In this document: positions 33,482 through 42,245 of the stretch, piece after piece
Position numbering within the stretch: position 1 is the first letter of the stretch
Layout of the letters: every line of letters begins with the position of its first letter
Origin: Anaerolineales bacterium
GTDB lineage: Bacteria > Chloroflexota > Anaerolineae > 4572-78 > J111
Assembly: GCA_015075405.1 (NCBI GenBank)
Contig: JABTUK010000003.1
Location: forward strand, 1,488,001 to 1,552,000
Direction: 5' to 3'
Length of the DNA: 64,000 nucleotides
Translations under genes and position numbers: made by a program
The notes under the pieces: generated by a model
Told to the model about the DNA's origin: nothing
What the model saw: the letters and a program-made list of their open reading frames with translations, nothing else
Databases searched by the model: none

Positions 33482-36400
33482 ATGGCTTCGCCGAATTTAT
33501 TAGAACAACTGTCGGCCTATGTACCCACGCCAGTAGCCAGGGCTATTTACCAGCAGCCCTCTGTTTTAACGGAGCCAATCGCTCGCCGCTTTCCGGCAGC
33601 GGTTTTATTTACCGATATTTCCGGTTTTACCCCTCTTAGCGAACTGCTCAGTCAGGTCGGTCCTACAGGGGCTGAAGAACTAACCCACCTCATCAACCAA
33701 TATTTCACCGGCATGATCGAAATTGCGCAGGCGTATCACGGCCAGGTGGTCAAATTTTCCGGCGATGCGCTGACCGTTCTGTTTCCGGCCCAGGAAATTT
33801 CAATACAGTTGGCCGTGCGCCGCGCCAGCGAGTGCGCTCTGGTTATGCAAGACAAAATGACCGAATTTGCCAATCTTAAAACCGGGCATGGCTCGGTCTC
33901 GCTCTCGGTAAAGGCTGGGATTAGCGCCGGAAGTGTGTTGGAATGTAATATCGGGGGGGTGGCCGGGCATTGGGAATACGTGGTTGGTGGAGAGCCACTG
34001 GTGCAGGTCGCCAGGGCTGAACATTATGCTCAGCCGGGACAAATCATCCTCAGCCCATCGGCCTGGCAAGAGGTTCAGCCTTTTTTTAAGGGACTGGCTC
34101 TTTCCAATGCCCCTGGTTTTGTCCAGTTGGGTGAAATCGTAGCCTCGCTGCCTGAGTTGCCGCCGGAGATTCTCGATTGGAGCGAACTCGAACCCATTGA
34201 AGCCGCTATTGCCGAGAAAGCGCTGCGCAGCTATGTACCTGATACGGTCAAAGAGCGCCTGGGTGAGCAGTCGGATTGGTTGGCCGAATTGCGGCGGATC
34301 ACCGTTCTTTTTGTAGGGGTGGGTGGGTTTGATTACGAAGCCGCCAATATCGCCGAACGGCTGCAAAACTTTTTGCAGGCTATTCAGGAATTGGTGCAGC
34401 GGTTTGAAGGTTCGCTCAACAAAGTGGCTGTTGACGACAAAGGGACGGTACTGTTGATTCTCTTTGGCGCGCCGCCCTTCTCTCACGAAGATGATATTAC
34501 CCGCGCCGTTGCCTGCGCCCTGGATTTGCAGACCGTAGCCAAACAGCAGGGATTACGCATGGCGATTGGCCTGACCGAAGGGAGTTTGTTTGCCGGGCCG
34601 GTCGGTGGACCCAGCCGGCGAGAATATACGGTTATTGGCGATACCGTCAATTTGGCGGCGCGCTTGATGCAGTACGGACGAGCCGGGACAATCTTGGCCA
34701 GCCAGCGGATCAAAGAGCGGGTCAGCCAGCAGTTTATTTTTGAAAGTTTGGGCAAGATTGCGCTCAAAGGTAAAGCGGATAGGCTAACCGCCTATCTGGT
34801 CAAGGGCGAGCAAGGGACACACGAGGAATTTATTACCCGCCATTTGCTGCACAAGCACCCCCTGATTGGCCGCCAGGCTGAATTGGGGCAGCTACGACAG
34901 ATAGCCGCTGATGTCCGCGGGGGCCAACTGCGCCTGCTGTTTATCGAGGGAGAATTGGGCCTGGGCAAAAGCCGACTGGCTTCAGAACTGGTGCGGGAGT
35001 GGATTTCGAGGGGGGGGGTAGGTTATGGCAGCAAATGTATCAGCTATGGCCGCCAAATTCCTTATCAAGCCTGGCGTGAAGTGATTGCCGCCCTGTGCGA
35101 TCTGACCCCCACCCTGACCCCATCCCGGCAGTTGGCCCGGCTGGCCGCCGTCATCGCCGATTTGGAAGACCCGCCCGGCCAGCCCGGCTACTGGGCCGAC
35201 CGGCTGCCGCTGCTGGCCGATATGCTGGGCCTGGAAGCGCCGGACAACAGCTTTACCCAGAGTATTTCCGGCCACTTACGCCGCAATAACACCTTTGCCC
35301 TGATTGAAGCCCTGCTGCGCCGCAAAGCCCGGCGTCATGCCCTTTTGGTTTTGCTGGAAGATATCCAGTGGGCTGATGAACTGTCTTTATCCCTCGCCGC
35401 CTATTTGACCAAAGCCCTGGTAGATACGCCCCTGTTGCTGGCCCTGGTCCATCGCCCGCTGGCCGCCGCCGATTGGGAACTGCTGGCCGACATCAAAACT
35501 CTGCCTTATGTCCACACCATCCATCTGGAACCGCTTTCAGCCGAAGAAAGCCTGGAGTTTATTAAAATTTTGGAAGGTGACAGGCAGTTGCCGAAAGGAG
35601 TAGTCCCCCTTTTACTGAATCGAGGGCAGGGGAATCCATTTTTCATACAAGAAATTACGGGCGCAATTCTCAACGTGACCGAAAGTCAGGCCGATCAATT
35701 GGATTTCAATCTGCCTGATACGGTGCAGGATGTTATTTTGACCCGCATTGACCGCCTGCCCGAAACAGAAAAACTCACCCTGAAAATTGCTTCGGTCATC
35801 GGCCCTAGCTTTCAGCGTTCGCTTTTGTCGGCAATTCATCCACTCCAGCAAGCCCAGTTTTGGTTGTCGTCTCAGTTGGATGACCTGGAAAGTGAAAAAT
35901 TGATTCGCCTGGAAGTACCGGCTCCTCGCTGGGAATATATTTTTCATAATGTCATCACCCAGGAAGTAGTGTATGAGGGGTTGCTGCTGGCCCAACGCCG
36001 GCAACTGCACCGGGCCGTGGGCGCGGTGTTGGAAGAGTTAGTCCCCGACGAAGTCGAACAGCTTGCCTTTCACTACAGCCGCAGCGATAATGGTGAAAAG
36101 GCGTTCCACTATCTGAAGATTGCCGGCGAAAAAGCCCGCCGCGAGTTCGCTAATCACGCAGCGATTAATTATTACACCGAAATCCTGGCTTACCTCCAGA
36201 AACGCCCCTCGACAGTAAACGGCCACAGTATCGTCTCCCCGGATTACTGGGACACACTGATGGAGCGGGCCAAATTGTACAATTTAATCGGCCGGCGTGA
36301 GGAAGCGTTAGAAGACCTGGGCACCCTGGGGATTATGGCCGAAGCCCTTAACGATGACTATCGCCGCGCCCTGGCCGCGAAACAGTGGGCCAGCTTATAT

Positions 36401-37552
36401 GAAGCCAGCGGCGATTATGACTCGGGTTTGGAAATGGTTGAGCGCTCAGTGCAGTTGGCCCAAAAAGCGGGCGCTGAAAGGCTGGTCGGCGAGGGGTACA
36501 GTCATTGGGGCAAATTGCTTTATCTGCGAGGCGAATACGAAACGGCTCAGGACTATTTACATCGTGCTCTAGCTATTGCCCAAAAGCACCAGGATAAACA
36601 TGCTCAGGCCGATTGTTTGAAGAATCTGGGTATTGTTGTTCACTATCAAGCTGACTATGACGTAGCGCTTTACTTTTTCAAAGAAGCGTCGGAGTTGTGG
36701 CAAGCCCTGGGCGATCAGATAGGACTGGGCAACTGCCTCAGTTACCTGGGCCGGGTTTACTATGACATGGGCAACTATGCTGAGGCACAAAAATGTTATA
36801 ATCAATCGCTGACACTGCACCGCACCATTGGCGACCGGACAGGAGAGAGTTTAACCCAGCGCAGTTTAGGCAAGGTGCAGCGCACACTGGGTAATTATGG
36901 GGTGGCGCTTCAGCTCTTTAAAGAGGCGCTGGCAATTAATCGGGCCACCGGCGACCGGCGAGGCGAAGCCCATACCCTTTACCAATTAGGCTTTTTGTAT
37001 ACCCGCCTGACTGAGTATGACACCGCCTTATCTCTTTTAGATGAAGCTTTGCTCATCTTAAGAGAAATGGACGATACATGGGCGCTCAATGCCGCGCTGA
37101 CTTACTACGGCTGGACTCTTATTGAGCAGGGCCAACCGCGCCAGGCCAAAAAAACCTTTGAAGAAGTGCTTAAAATCCAGCGGGAGATGCAACAAGAAGT
37201 GCGGATGACAGAAAGTATTGCCCTGCTGGGCCGGGCTGCCCTGGCCGGAAACGATTTATCCCTGGCCGATACCTGCGCCCGCCATGCCTTCAACTCTATC
37301 ATCAATCGAGGCACGCAAGGCATCGAGCATCCGGCGATTGTTTATTTGACCTGCTATCAAATATTGCAAAGCCAGCAAAAGTTTGAGCAAGCCCAGGAAA
37401 TGCTTACGCTGGGCCAGGCCTTTATTACAGCCCAAACAGCTCAAATTGACGATCCGGCCTTACAACAGATTTATCTCAACCATATTCCTGAAAATCGGCA
37501 AATCCGCGAACTTGCCTCGGCCCAGGAAAACAAAAAAACCTCTGGCTCGTAA
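33482..37552 (+). CDS. Double cyclase-domain, AAA ATPase and TPR regulator
   Basis: This 1356-residue cytoplasmic protein has a class III adenylate/guanylate cyclase domain (about 30-200; FTDISGFTPLSE and KFSGDALTVLF carry both metal Asp residues). A second cyclase-like domain (about 275-445) follows, whose FVGVGGF and AVDDKGTVLLILFG lack the first metal Asp but keep YTVIGDTVNLAARLM. An AAA/STAND ATPase (about 460-800) has the P-loop EGELGLGKSRLASEL and the Walker B LLVLLEDIQWAD. A long TPR array (about 880-1340) ends the protein. Such multidomain proteins are signal-transducing ATPases; here the first cyclase may be active and the second structural. There is no clear ribosome site. Confidence 0.9.
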   Translation: MASPNLLEQLSAYVPTPVARAIYQQPSVLTEPIARRFPAAVLFTDISGFTPLSELLSQVGPTGAEELTHLINQYFTGMIEIAQAYHGQVVKFSGDALTVLFPAQEISIQLAVRRASECALVMQDKMTEFANLKTGHGSVSLSVKAGISAGSVLECNIGGVAGHWEYVVGGEPLVQVARAEHYAQPGQIILSPSAWQEVQPFFKGLALSNAPGFVQLGEIVASLPELPPEILDWSELEPIEAAIAEKALRSYVPDTVKERLGEQSDWLAELRRITVLFVGVGGFDYEAANIAERLQNFLQAIQELVQRFEGSLNKVAVDDKGTVLLILFGAPPFSHEDDITRAVACALDLQTVAKQQGLRMAIGLTEGSLFAGPVGGPSRREYTVIGDTVNLAARLMQYGRAGTILASQRIKERVSQQFIFESLGKIALKGKADRLTAYLVKGEQGTHEEFITRHLLHKHPLIGRQAELGQLRQIAADVRGGQLRLLFIEGELGLGKSRLASELVREWISRGGVGYGSKCISYGRQIPYQAWREVIAALCDLTPTLTPSRQLARLAAVIADLEDPPGQPGYWADRLPLLADMLGLEAPDNSFTQSISGHLRRNNTFALIEALLRRKARRHALLVLLEDIQWADELSLSLAAYLTKALVDTPLLLALVHRPLAAADWELLADIKTLPYVHTIHLEPLSAEESLEFIKILEGDRQLPKGVVPLLLNRGQGNPFFIQEITGAILNVTESQADQLDFNLPDTVQDVILTRIDRLPETEKLTLKIASVIGPSFQRSLLSAIHPLQQAQFWLSSQLDDLESEKLIRLEVPAPRWEYIFHNVITQEVVYEGLLLAQRRQLHRAVGAVLEELVPDEVEQLAFHYSRSDNGEKAFHYLKIAGEKARREFANHAAINYYTEILAYLQKRPSTVNGHSIVSPDYWDTLMERAKLYNLIGRREEALEDLGTLGIMAEALNDDYRRALAAKQWASLYEASGDYDSGLEMVERSVQLAQKAGAERLVGEGYSHWGKLLYLRGEYETAQDYLHRALAIAQKHQDKHAQADCLKNLGIVVHYQADYDVALYFFKEASELWQALGDQIGLGNCLSYLGRVYYDMGNYAEAQKCYNQSLTLHRTIGDRTGESLTQRSLGKVQRTLGNYGVALQLFKEALAINRATGDRRGEAHTLYQLGFLYTRLTEYDTALSLLDEALLILREMDDTWALNAALTYYGWTLIEQGQPRQAKKTFEEVLKIQREMQQEVRMTESIALLGRAALAGNDLSLADTCARHAFNSIINRGTQGIEHPAIVYLTCYQILQSQQKFEQAQEMLTLGQAFITAQTAQIDDPALQQIYLNHIPENRQIRELASAQENKKTSGS

Positions 37553-37569
37553 AACGCCAGAGGTTTTTT
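37532..37569 (+). terminator. Terminator containing the stop codon in its loop
   Basis: AAAAAAACCTCTGGC (37532-37546) pairs with GCCAGAGGTTTTTT (37556-37569). The stop codon of the cyclase-ATPase gene (37550-37552) is in the 9-nt loop, so the last residues KKTSGS are encoded by the stem. Confidence 0.9.
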
Positions 37570-37583
37570 AATGTTACAGCATT

Positions 37584-37618
37584 AATCTCGTTCCCAAACT
37601 AAGTTTGGGAACGAGATT
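37584..37618. repeat. 35-bp perfect palindrome (AATCTCGTTCCCAAACT)
   Basis: AATCTCGTTCCCAAACT and its exact complement AGTTTGGGAACGAGATT flank one central base. It lies between the convergent cyclase-ATPase and sigma factor genes, 8 bp before the sigma stop, and may terminate the sigma transcript. The same TCGTTCCCAAA word is a frequent dispersed palindrome. Confidence 0.8.
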
Positions 37619-37625
37619 TGGGAAT

Positions 37626-38549
37626 TTAGTTGACAAAACCGATCAGCCGGCCAGCCTGGTCGGGTCGGCGCAATTTAGCCAGCGCCTCTTTTTCAATCTG
37701 GCGGATGCGCTCGCGGGTCAGGCCGAAGCGCTCGGCCACATCCTGTAAGGTCAAAGGCTGCCCATCGCGCAGACCATAACGCAGTTCGACAATCCGGCTT
37801 TCGCGGGCGGTCAGACCGGCCAAAGCCCGCCGGATTTCGCTCTCCAGCAGCGTGGAGTCAACCTGATCCTCCAGCGCCTGGGTTAAATCATTTTCCACAA
37901 AGTCGGCCAGGGTTGCTCCATCGTCGCCAACAGGTTCCTCCAGGCTCAAGGTTTCCTGCCCATCTTGCAGCAACTCGTGGATCTGCTCGGGGGCATCGCC
38001 GGTGTGGGCGGCTAATTCTTCCAACTCCGGCGCCCGGCCCAACTGTTGAGTCAATTGGCCCATAGCCTTTTTGATTTTGCCCAGATGATCCACCTTGTGG
38101 ACCGGCAGGCGGATAACTCGCGTTTGCACCGCCACCGCCCGGCTGACGCTCTGGCGAATCCAGTAGCTGGCGTAGGTGCTCAAGCGCACCCCTTTGCTAA
38201 CATCAAACTTATCAATGGCTCTAATCAGCCCCAGCACCCCTTCCTGGGAAAGCTCGGCCAAACTGAGACCATGGCCGGTATATTTGTTAGCAATACTAAT
38301 AACCAGGCGGCCATTGGCTTGAATCAACGTCCGTCGAGCCGCGTTACCATCTTCAACTTTGGCTTGAAGCTGCCAGCGCAGCTCCTCATCCAGGTTTTGC
38401 TCTTTCGCCAGCCGCTTGGCCGCCTTTTTGCCTTCCAGCATTTGCTTGATCAGGCGTTTTTCTTCGGCAGGCGCTACCGGAGCGGTTGCCGCAAGATCGG
38501 CAATGCTCAATCTAAATAATGCTTCTTCTGGTGCCCAAGTGGTTGCCAT
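37626..38549 (-). CDS. RNA polymerase sigma-70 factor, RpoD-like
   Basis: The start at 38549 (MATTWAPEEALFRLSIADL) is preferred because GAGGTGAG lies 6 nt upstream; a GTG three codons earlier is possible. The 307-residue protein has region 1.2, region 2 with the core-binding HGLSLAELSQEGVLGLIRA and the -10-binding KGVRLSTYASYWIRQSVSRA, region 3, and region 4 with the -35 helix-turn-helix LTLQDVAERFGLTRERIRQI. It lacks the long acidic region 1.1, so it may be the housekeeping factor or a close RpoD paralogue (SigB/HrdB-like). It stands alone. Confidence 0.9.
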   Translation of the reverse strand: MATTWAPEEALFRLSIADLAATAPVAPAEEKRLIKQMLEGKKAAKRLAKEQNLDEELRWQLQAKVEDGNAARRTLIQANGRLVISIANKYTGHGLSLAELSQEGVLGLIRAIDKFDVSKGVRLSTYASYWIRQSVSRAVAVQTRVIRLPVHKVDHLGKIKKAMGQLTQQLGRAPELEELAAHTGDAPEQIHELLQDGQETLSLEEPVGDDGATLADFVENDLTQALEDQVDSTLLESEIRRALAGLTARESRIVELRYGLRDGQPLTLQDVAERFGLTRERIRQIEKEALAKLRRPDQAGRLIGFVN

Positions 38550-38711
38550 AACTCTCACCTCATCTCAAAAATTTTTCGTTCCGACCTACTTCTTTACTAC
38601 CCCTTTAGCAACACTCTCCTCAAGGTAATGTTGCCAGCCTATTTTCCCGTCTTTTGTAGATGGCTATTGAATTTAACAGAGCCAAAATTAGAATAAGCCC
38701 TTTCAGCTTTG

Positions 38712-39413
38712 TCAGTTTAAGGAGTAATCTACAAAAGGTAATCTTTCAATCCGTTGATGCGCCGAGTAGGCTTCAATCATATAAACCAGAATTTGGTCTT
38801 CTTTATCCAGAGCCGCAACGGCGCCGGCAATCAACGCCCGCAGCGATGTGGCCGACAAAAGTCTTTGTTTATCGGCCAGCGGTCCCTGAAGGGCCGTGCC
38901 GGCCAGAAAAGCCAGAGCCGTTGCATCGTTGGGCAGGGTGGCGTTGGATAAATCCTCGCCCGAAGCGTCGGCCAGGTGGTTGATATATTGCCTGACCATC
39001 GGCCGGAGTTTTTGCGCTAACGTCCTCACCTCGGTAGCGTCTTCGGCTTGCAGTGGAAAGGGGTCAACCCGTCCCCTCAGAAAATCAGCCGCACTGGGAT
39101 AAATATCCCTGATCACAAATCGCTCTTGACCGACGGTAATCAAATTCATCCGGCCATCTTGTAGATTTTCTACTGCCGTAATCCGGGCTGTTGTTCCGAC
39201 CTCATAAAGATCATCCCGAAAGAGAGCGGCCACGTTGGGCGCTTGGGCCTGTTTACTTTTAGCCAGGACAACTCCAAAAGTTTGCCCGGTAGCAATACAT
39301 TCTTTGATCATGCGCTTGTAGCGTTCTTCAAAAATATGGAGGGGCAACATCATCCCTGGAAAAAGAACGACATTCAAAGGAAACAAAGGAATATCGGAGT
39401 CAAATTCAAGCAT
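38712..39413 (-). CDS. LON substrate-binding domain protein
   Basis: The protein is the N-terminal domain of Lon without the ATPase and protease parts: IPLFPLNVVLFPGMMLPLHI, FEERYKRMIKECIATGQTFG, the beta strands VGTTARITAVENLQDGRMNL and the helical bundle at 150-220. At 233 residues it is the normal size for stand-alone members, thought to bind unfolded or specific proteins. It probably starts at MLEFDSDIPLFPL. Single-gene unit, divergent from the response regulator at 39677. Confidence 0.9.
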   Translation of the reverse strand: MLEFDSDIPLFPLNVVLFPGMMLPLHIFEERYKRMIKECIATGQTFGVVLAKSKQAQAPNVAALFRDDLYEVGTTARITAVENLQDGRMNLITVGQERFVIRDIYPSAADFLRGRVDPFPLQAEDATEVRTLAQKLRPMVRQYINHLADASGEDLSNATLPNDATALAFLAGTALQGPLADKQRLLSATSLRALIAGAVAALDKEDQILVYMIEAYSAHQRIERLPFVDYSLN

Positions 39414-39600
39414 CGAAAAATTTCCTTATCTTGCGCATGCTTCTCTATCATGCTACTTTTAGTCCTAATTAGACGCTTCCGGCGTAAAAATTCTTACTTT
39501 TGCTCTCGATTTTTAAGGTCTACCAGCACAAAATTAACTGGGTTCTATTGTAACCTTGATAAATTAAAAGCAAGTTAAATTTGAGCTGCATTTTAGCTGA

Positions 39601-39629
39601 TTGTCCCAAAGCTGACCTTATGCTATAAT
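39601..39629 (+). promoter_or_regulatory. Sigma-70 promoter of the response regulator
   Basis: TTGTCC (39601-39606), a 17-bp spacer and TATAAT (39624-39629) lie 48 bp before the ATG at 39677. Confidence 0.65.
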
Positions 39630-39676
39630 GGTAACATCTTTATGTTAGAATAGCGTTAATTTGGGAAAGAAAAGTT

Positions 39677-40405
39677 ATGGCTGTGTCCTCTGGGGGCGAA
39701 GTTACAGTATCCCGTGTGCTGGTCGTAGATGATGATGTTGAAGTAGCCAAGTCTATTGAAGCCTCACTACGCAAGCAGTATCAGGTCTATGTGGTCTATA
39801 GCGGCATCGAAGCCATCAAAGAAGCCCGCCGCCATCGCCCCGACCTGATTGTGCTGGATGTAGTGATGCCGGGCATGGATGGTCTGGACACGTGCCGGGA
39901 GCTACGCGCCGACCCGGCCCTGGCTGATGTGCCCATTTTATTTCTCACCGCTCTGGGCCGCCCCGAAGACCGAGTTGCAGGGCTGAGGGCCGGTGCAGAC
40001 GATTACTTAACCAAACCTTTTAACCTTGATGAATTACAGCTCCGGATTTCGGCTATTTTGCGCCGGGTCAACCAGACTCCGCCGGCCTTGCCTGTTTCTA
40101 CCCTCAAAATCAAAGATTTAACCCTGGACCGGATTAGTTATCAGGTAACTACCAATAAAAAACAGGTAAAGTTAACCCCGGTCGAGTTCGACTTGCTCTG
40201 TCATTTGATGATGCACCCCGATGAAGTTTTTACCAGCGACCGCCTGCTACAAGAAGTTTGGGATTATCCAACCGAAAGCGGCAGCCCCGATCTGGTTCGG
40301 ATGCACATCAGGAACTTGAGAAACAAGATTGAGGCCGATCCCAGCAACCCGGAATTTATTATTACCATTCCTCGGCGCGGGTACACGATTGCCTCGGAAC
40401 CGTAG
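39677..40405 (+). CDS. OmpR/PhoB-family response regulator
   Basis: The receiver domain (about 12-125) has LVVDDDVEVA, the phospho-acceptor Asp in LIVLDVVMPGMDG, a Thr in LFLTALGR and the Lys in YLTKPFN. A winged-helix DNA-binding domain (about 145-240) has VKLTPVEFDLLCHLM, VFTSDRLLQEVW and a C-terminal RRGYTIASEP. This is a complete two-component transcription factor. The partner kinase is not adjacent; candidates elsewhere in the window include the GAF histidine kinase at 42246. It has its own promoter and terminator. Confidence 0.93.
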   Translation: MAVSSGGEVTVSRVLVVDDDVEVAKSIEASLRKQYQVYVVYSGIEAIKEARRHRPDLIVLDVVMPGMDGLDTCRELRADPALADVPILFLTALGRPEDRVAGLRAGADDYLTKPFNLDELQLRISAILRRVNQTPPALPVSTLKIKDLTLDRISYQVTTNKKQVKLTPVEFDLLCHLMMHPDEVFTSDRLLQEVWDYPTESGSPDLVRMHIRNLRNKIEADPSNPEFIITIPRRGYTIASEP

Positions 40406-40426
40406 CCGGGGCAACTGCTCAAAAAC

Positions 40427-40462
40427 AAAAATTCCACCTCAATGACGAGGTGGAATTTTTTT
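40427..40462. terminator. Bidirectional Rho-independent terminator
   Basis: The stem ATTCCACCTC / GAGGTGGAAT is bounded by an A run on the left and a T run on the right. It serves the convergent response regulator and small protein genes. Confidence 0.9.
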
Positions 40463-40493
40463 GTTTGAACAATTGTTAGTCTAGCCAAAAAAG

Positions 40494-40745
40494 TTAGCCG
40501 GCTAAATCCATAATCTTTTGCTGTTCGGTCACTGGTTCCAAGGGTTTTGAGTTGCGGACAATTCGGGTAGGACGGGTAGGCGCAGTGGCTAAGGTTTTTT
40601 CAAGCCGGTAGATTTCGGTGTGAAGCGAGTCTGCGGCCTGAGCAGATACAATGTGCCACCGCCCCTGGCTGACCCAATTGGTAAAACTAACTAACTTCTC
40701 AATAATGGTATGCCTTTGTGCTGTGAGACTCACAGGGAAACGCAT
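40494..40745 (-). CDS. Small hypothetical protein
   Basis: The 83-residue protein is mainly helical with an N-terminal stretch MRFPVSLTAQRHTIIEKLVS, a tryptophan-containing centre (GRWHIVSAQAA) and a proline/arginine-rich C-terminus (APTRPTRIVRNS). It starts with ATG preceded by AAGGAAGGAG. No family or motif is recognised. It shares a bidirectional terminator with the response regulator. Its codon use is ordinary, so it may be real, but confidence is moderate. Confidence 0.5.
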   Translation of the reverse strand: MRFPVSLTAQRHTIIEKLVSFTNWVSQGRWHIVSAQAADSLHTEIYRLEKTLATAPTRPTRIVRNSKPLEPVTEQQKIMDLAG

Positions 40746-40922
40746 CTCCTTCCTTAAGATTTAGCAGTTGTCCCTCTTTTTGCATATTCTGTTGTCTATT
40801 CGGTTTGCGCTCCTAAAAGGAAAATTTAATAAATAGGGTTATCATCTTACCTAAAATAACCAAAGTTGGCAAATTTTGAGGGCGGATAAGGTTTTTTATT
40901 CCAACGTGGTATAATTTAGGCA

Positions 40923-41013
40923 TGAGTTACGCAGTTGGGCTGTAGGGTCGGGCCTTGTGCCCGTTTGTGGTCGCCCACGAGGGGCTAAATTACCTTGAAT
41001 TGCGCGACTCCTT
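40923..41013. repeat. Imperfect palindrome with GGGTCGGGCCTTGTGCCCG core
   Basis: GAGTTACGCAGTT at the left (40923-40935) mirrors AATTGCGCGACTC at the right (40998-41010) with a few mismatches. The middle holds GGTCGGGCCTTGTGCCCG. The 297-bp gap before rtcA contains this element and a TATAAT (40909-40914) but no gene. Confidence 0.5.
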
Positions 41014-41042
41014 TGATATAGATCAACCGAAGTGAGATCGCT

Positions 41043-42122
41043 ATGCTCATTATCAACGGCGCTTATGGCGAAGGAGGCGGCCAAATCCTGCGGACCTCGC
41101 TGGCCCTCGCCGCCATTTTGCAGCAGCCTATACGTCTTGAAAATATTCGCGCCCGGCGTAAAAACCCCGGACTGGCCGCGCAGCATTTAGCCTCGGTGCG
41201 GGCCGCGGCCCTGATTTGTGAAGCCAGTGTATCCGGCGATGCGCTTGGCTCGACCAGCCTCACCTTTGAACCACAGAGCGATCCCATCCCCGGCCTGTAC
41301 GAATTTGACGTGAGTGAGGCCCGTCAAGGGGGTAGCGCCGGCGCGGCGACGTTAGTACTGCAAACTGTCTTGCTCCCATTGACCCTGGCGGGCGGCCCCA
41401 GTACCGTCACCGTCAAGGGGGGCACCCATGTCCCCTGGAGTCCGCCGTTTCATTACCTGCGCGATGTTTTTTTGCCCACTATTCGCCCGTTAGGTTTTCA
41501 GGCCACCCTCGAACTGCTGGCCTGGGGCTGGTATCCCGCCGGCCAGGGCGAAATCAGGGCGACGATTCCGGGGCGAGACAAAACCGATGAATCTAGCAAA
41601 ACCCTCTCGGCTGTAGCCGAGGCGCGGGGCGCGTTGAAGCACATTCACGGCGTCGCGGTGGCATCGAGCCTGCCGGCCCATATTGCCCAGCGCATCCGCA
41701 ACCGGGCGGCCAATCTGCTGGATGAAGCCCGCCTGCCCCATGCCATCGAGCCGCAACGGGTGCGCTCGGTCTCGCCGGGGGCAGGGATATTTTTGGCCGT
41801 CGAATACGAGTCAGGCTGGGCCGGTTTTAGCGCTCTGGGTGAACTCGGCAAACCGTCGGAGCAGGTGGCCCAGGAAGCGGTAGAGGCCCTGCTGGCTTTT
41901 CACCACAGCGGGGCGCGGCTGGACGAGCACCTGGCCGACCAGCTTATTTTGCCGCTGGCTTTATCGGGCCAATCCGTCACCCTCTCCATGGAAAAAATCT
42001 CGGAACATACCAGAACTAATCTGTGGGTCGTCGAACAGTTTCTTGGCCCTGTGGCCCACATTGATCCCAGCCAGGGCGCTATTCAATTTACGGCAAAATG
42101 TAATGGTCAACACCATGTTTGA
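41043..42122 (+). CDS. rtcA: RNA 3'-terminal phosphate cyclase
   Basis: The enzyme converts RNA 3'-phosphate to a 2',3'-cyclic phosphate using ATP. Family signatures are INGAYGEGGGQILRTSLALA at the N-terminus, RARRKNPGLAAQHLASVRA and GGSAGAATLVLQTVLLPL in the middle. The catalytic histidine lies in LDEHLADQLILPLAL near the end. At 359 residues it is of normal size. No rtcB or rtcR neighbour is visible. It follows a palindromic repeat. Probable role in RNA repair. Confidence 0.92.
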   Translation: MLIINGAYGEGGGQILRTSLALAAILQQPIRLENIRARRKNPGLAAQHLASVRAAALICEASVSGDALGSTSLTFEPQSDPIPGLYEFDVSEARQGGSAGAATLVLQTVLLPLTLAGGPSTVTVKGGTHVPWSPPFHYLRDVFLPTIRPLGFQATLELLAWGWYPAGQGEIRATIPGRDKTDESSKTLSAVAEARGALKHIHGVAVASSLPAHIAQRIRNRAANLLDEARLPHAIEPQRVRSVSPGAGIFLAVEYESGWAGFSALGELGKPSEQVAQEAVEALLAFHHSGARLDEHLADQLILPLALSGQSVTLSMEKISEHTRTNLWVVEQFLGPVAHIDPSQGAIQFTAKCNGQHHV

Positions 42123-42245
42123 CTCAAATACCTCACGTAAAGTCGCAAAGATTTTATTGTTTTCTTGGCGTTCTTGGCGTCTTTGCGCGAGATTTCACAT
42201 TTTCTTGATTATTACACAATTTACAGCAAAAGATAAAGTTGCGTT

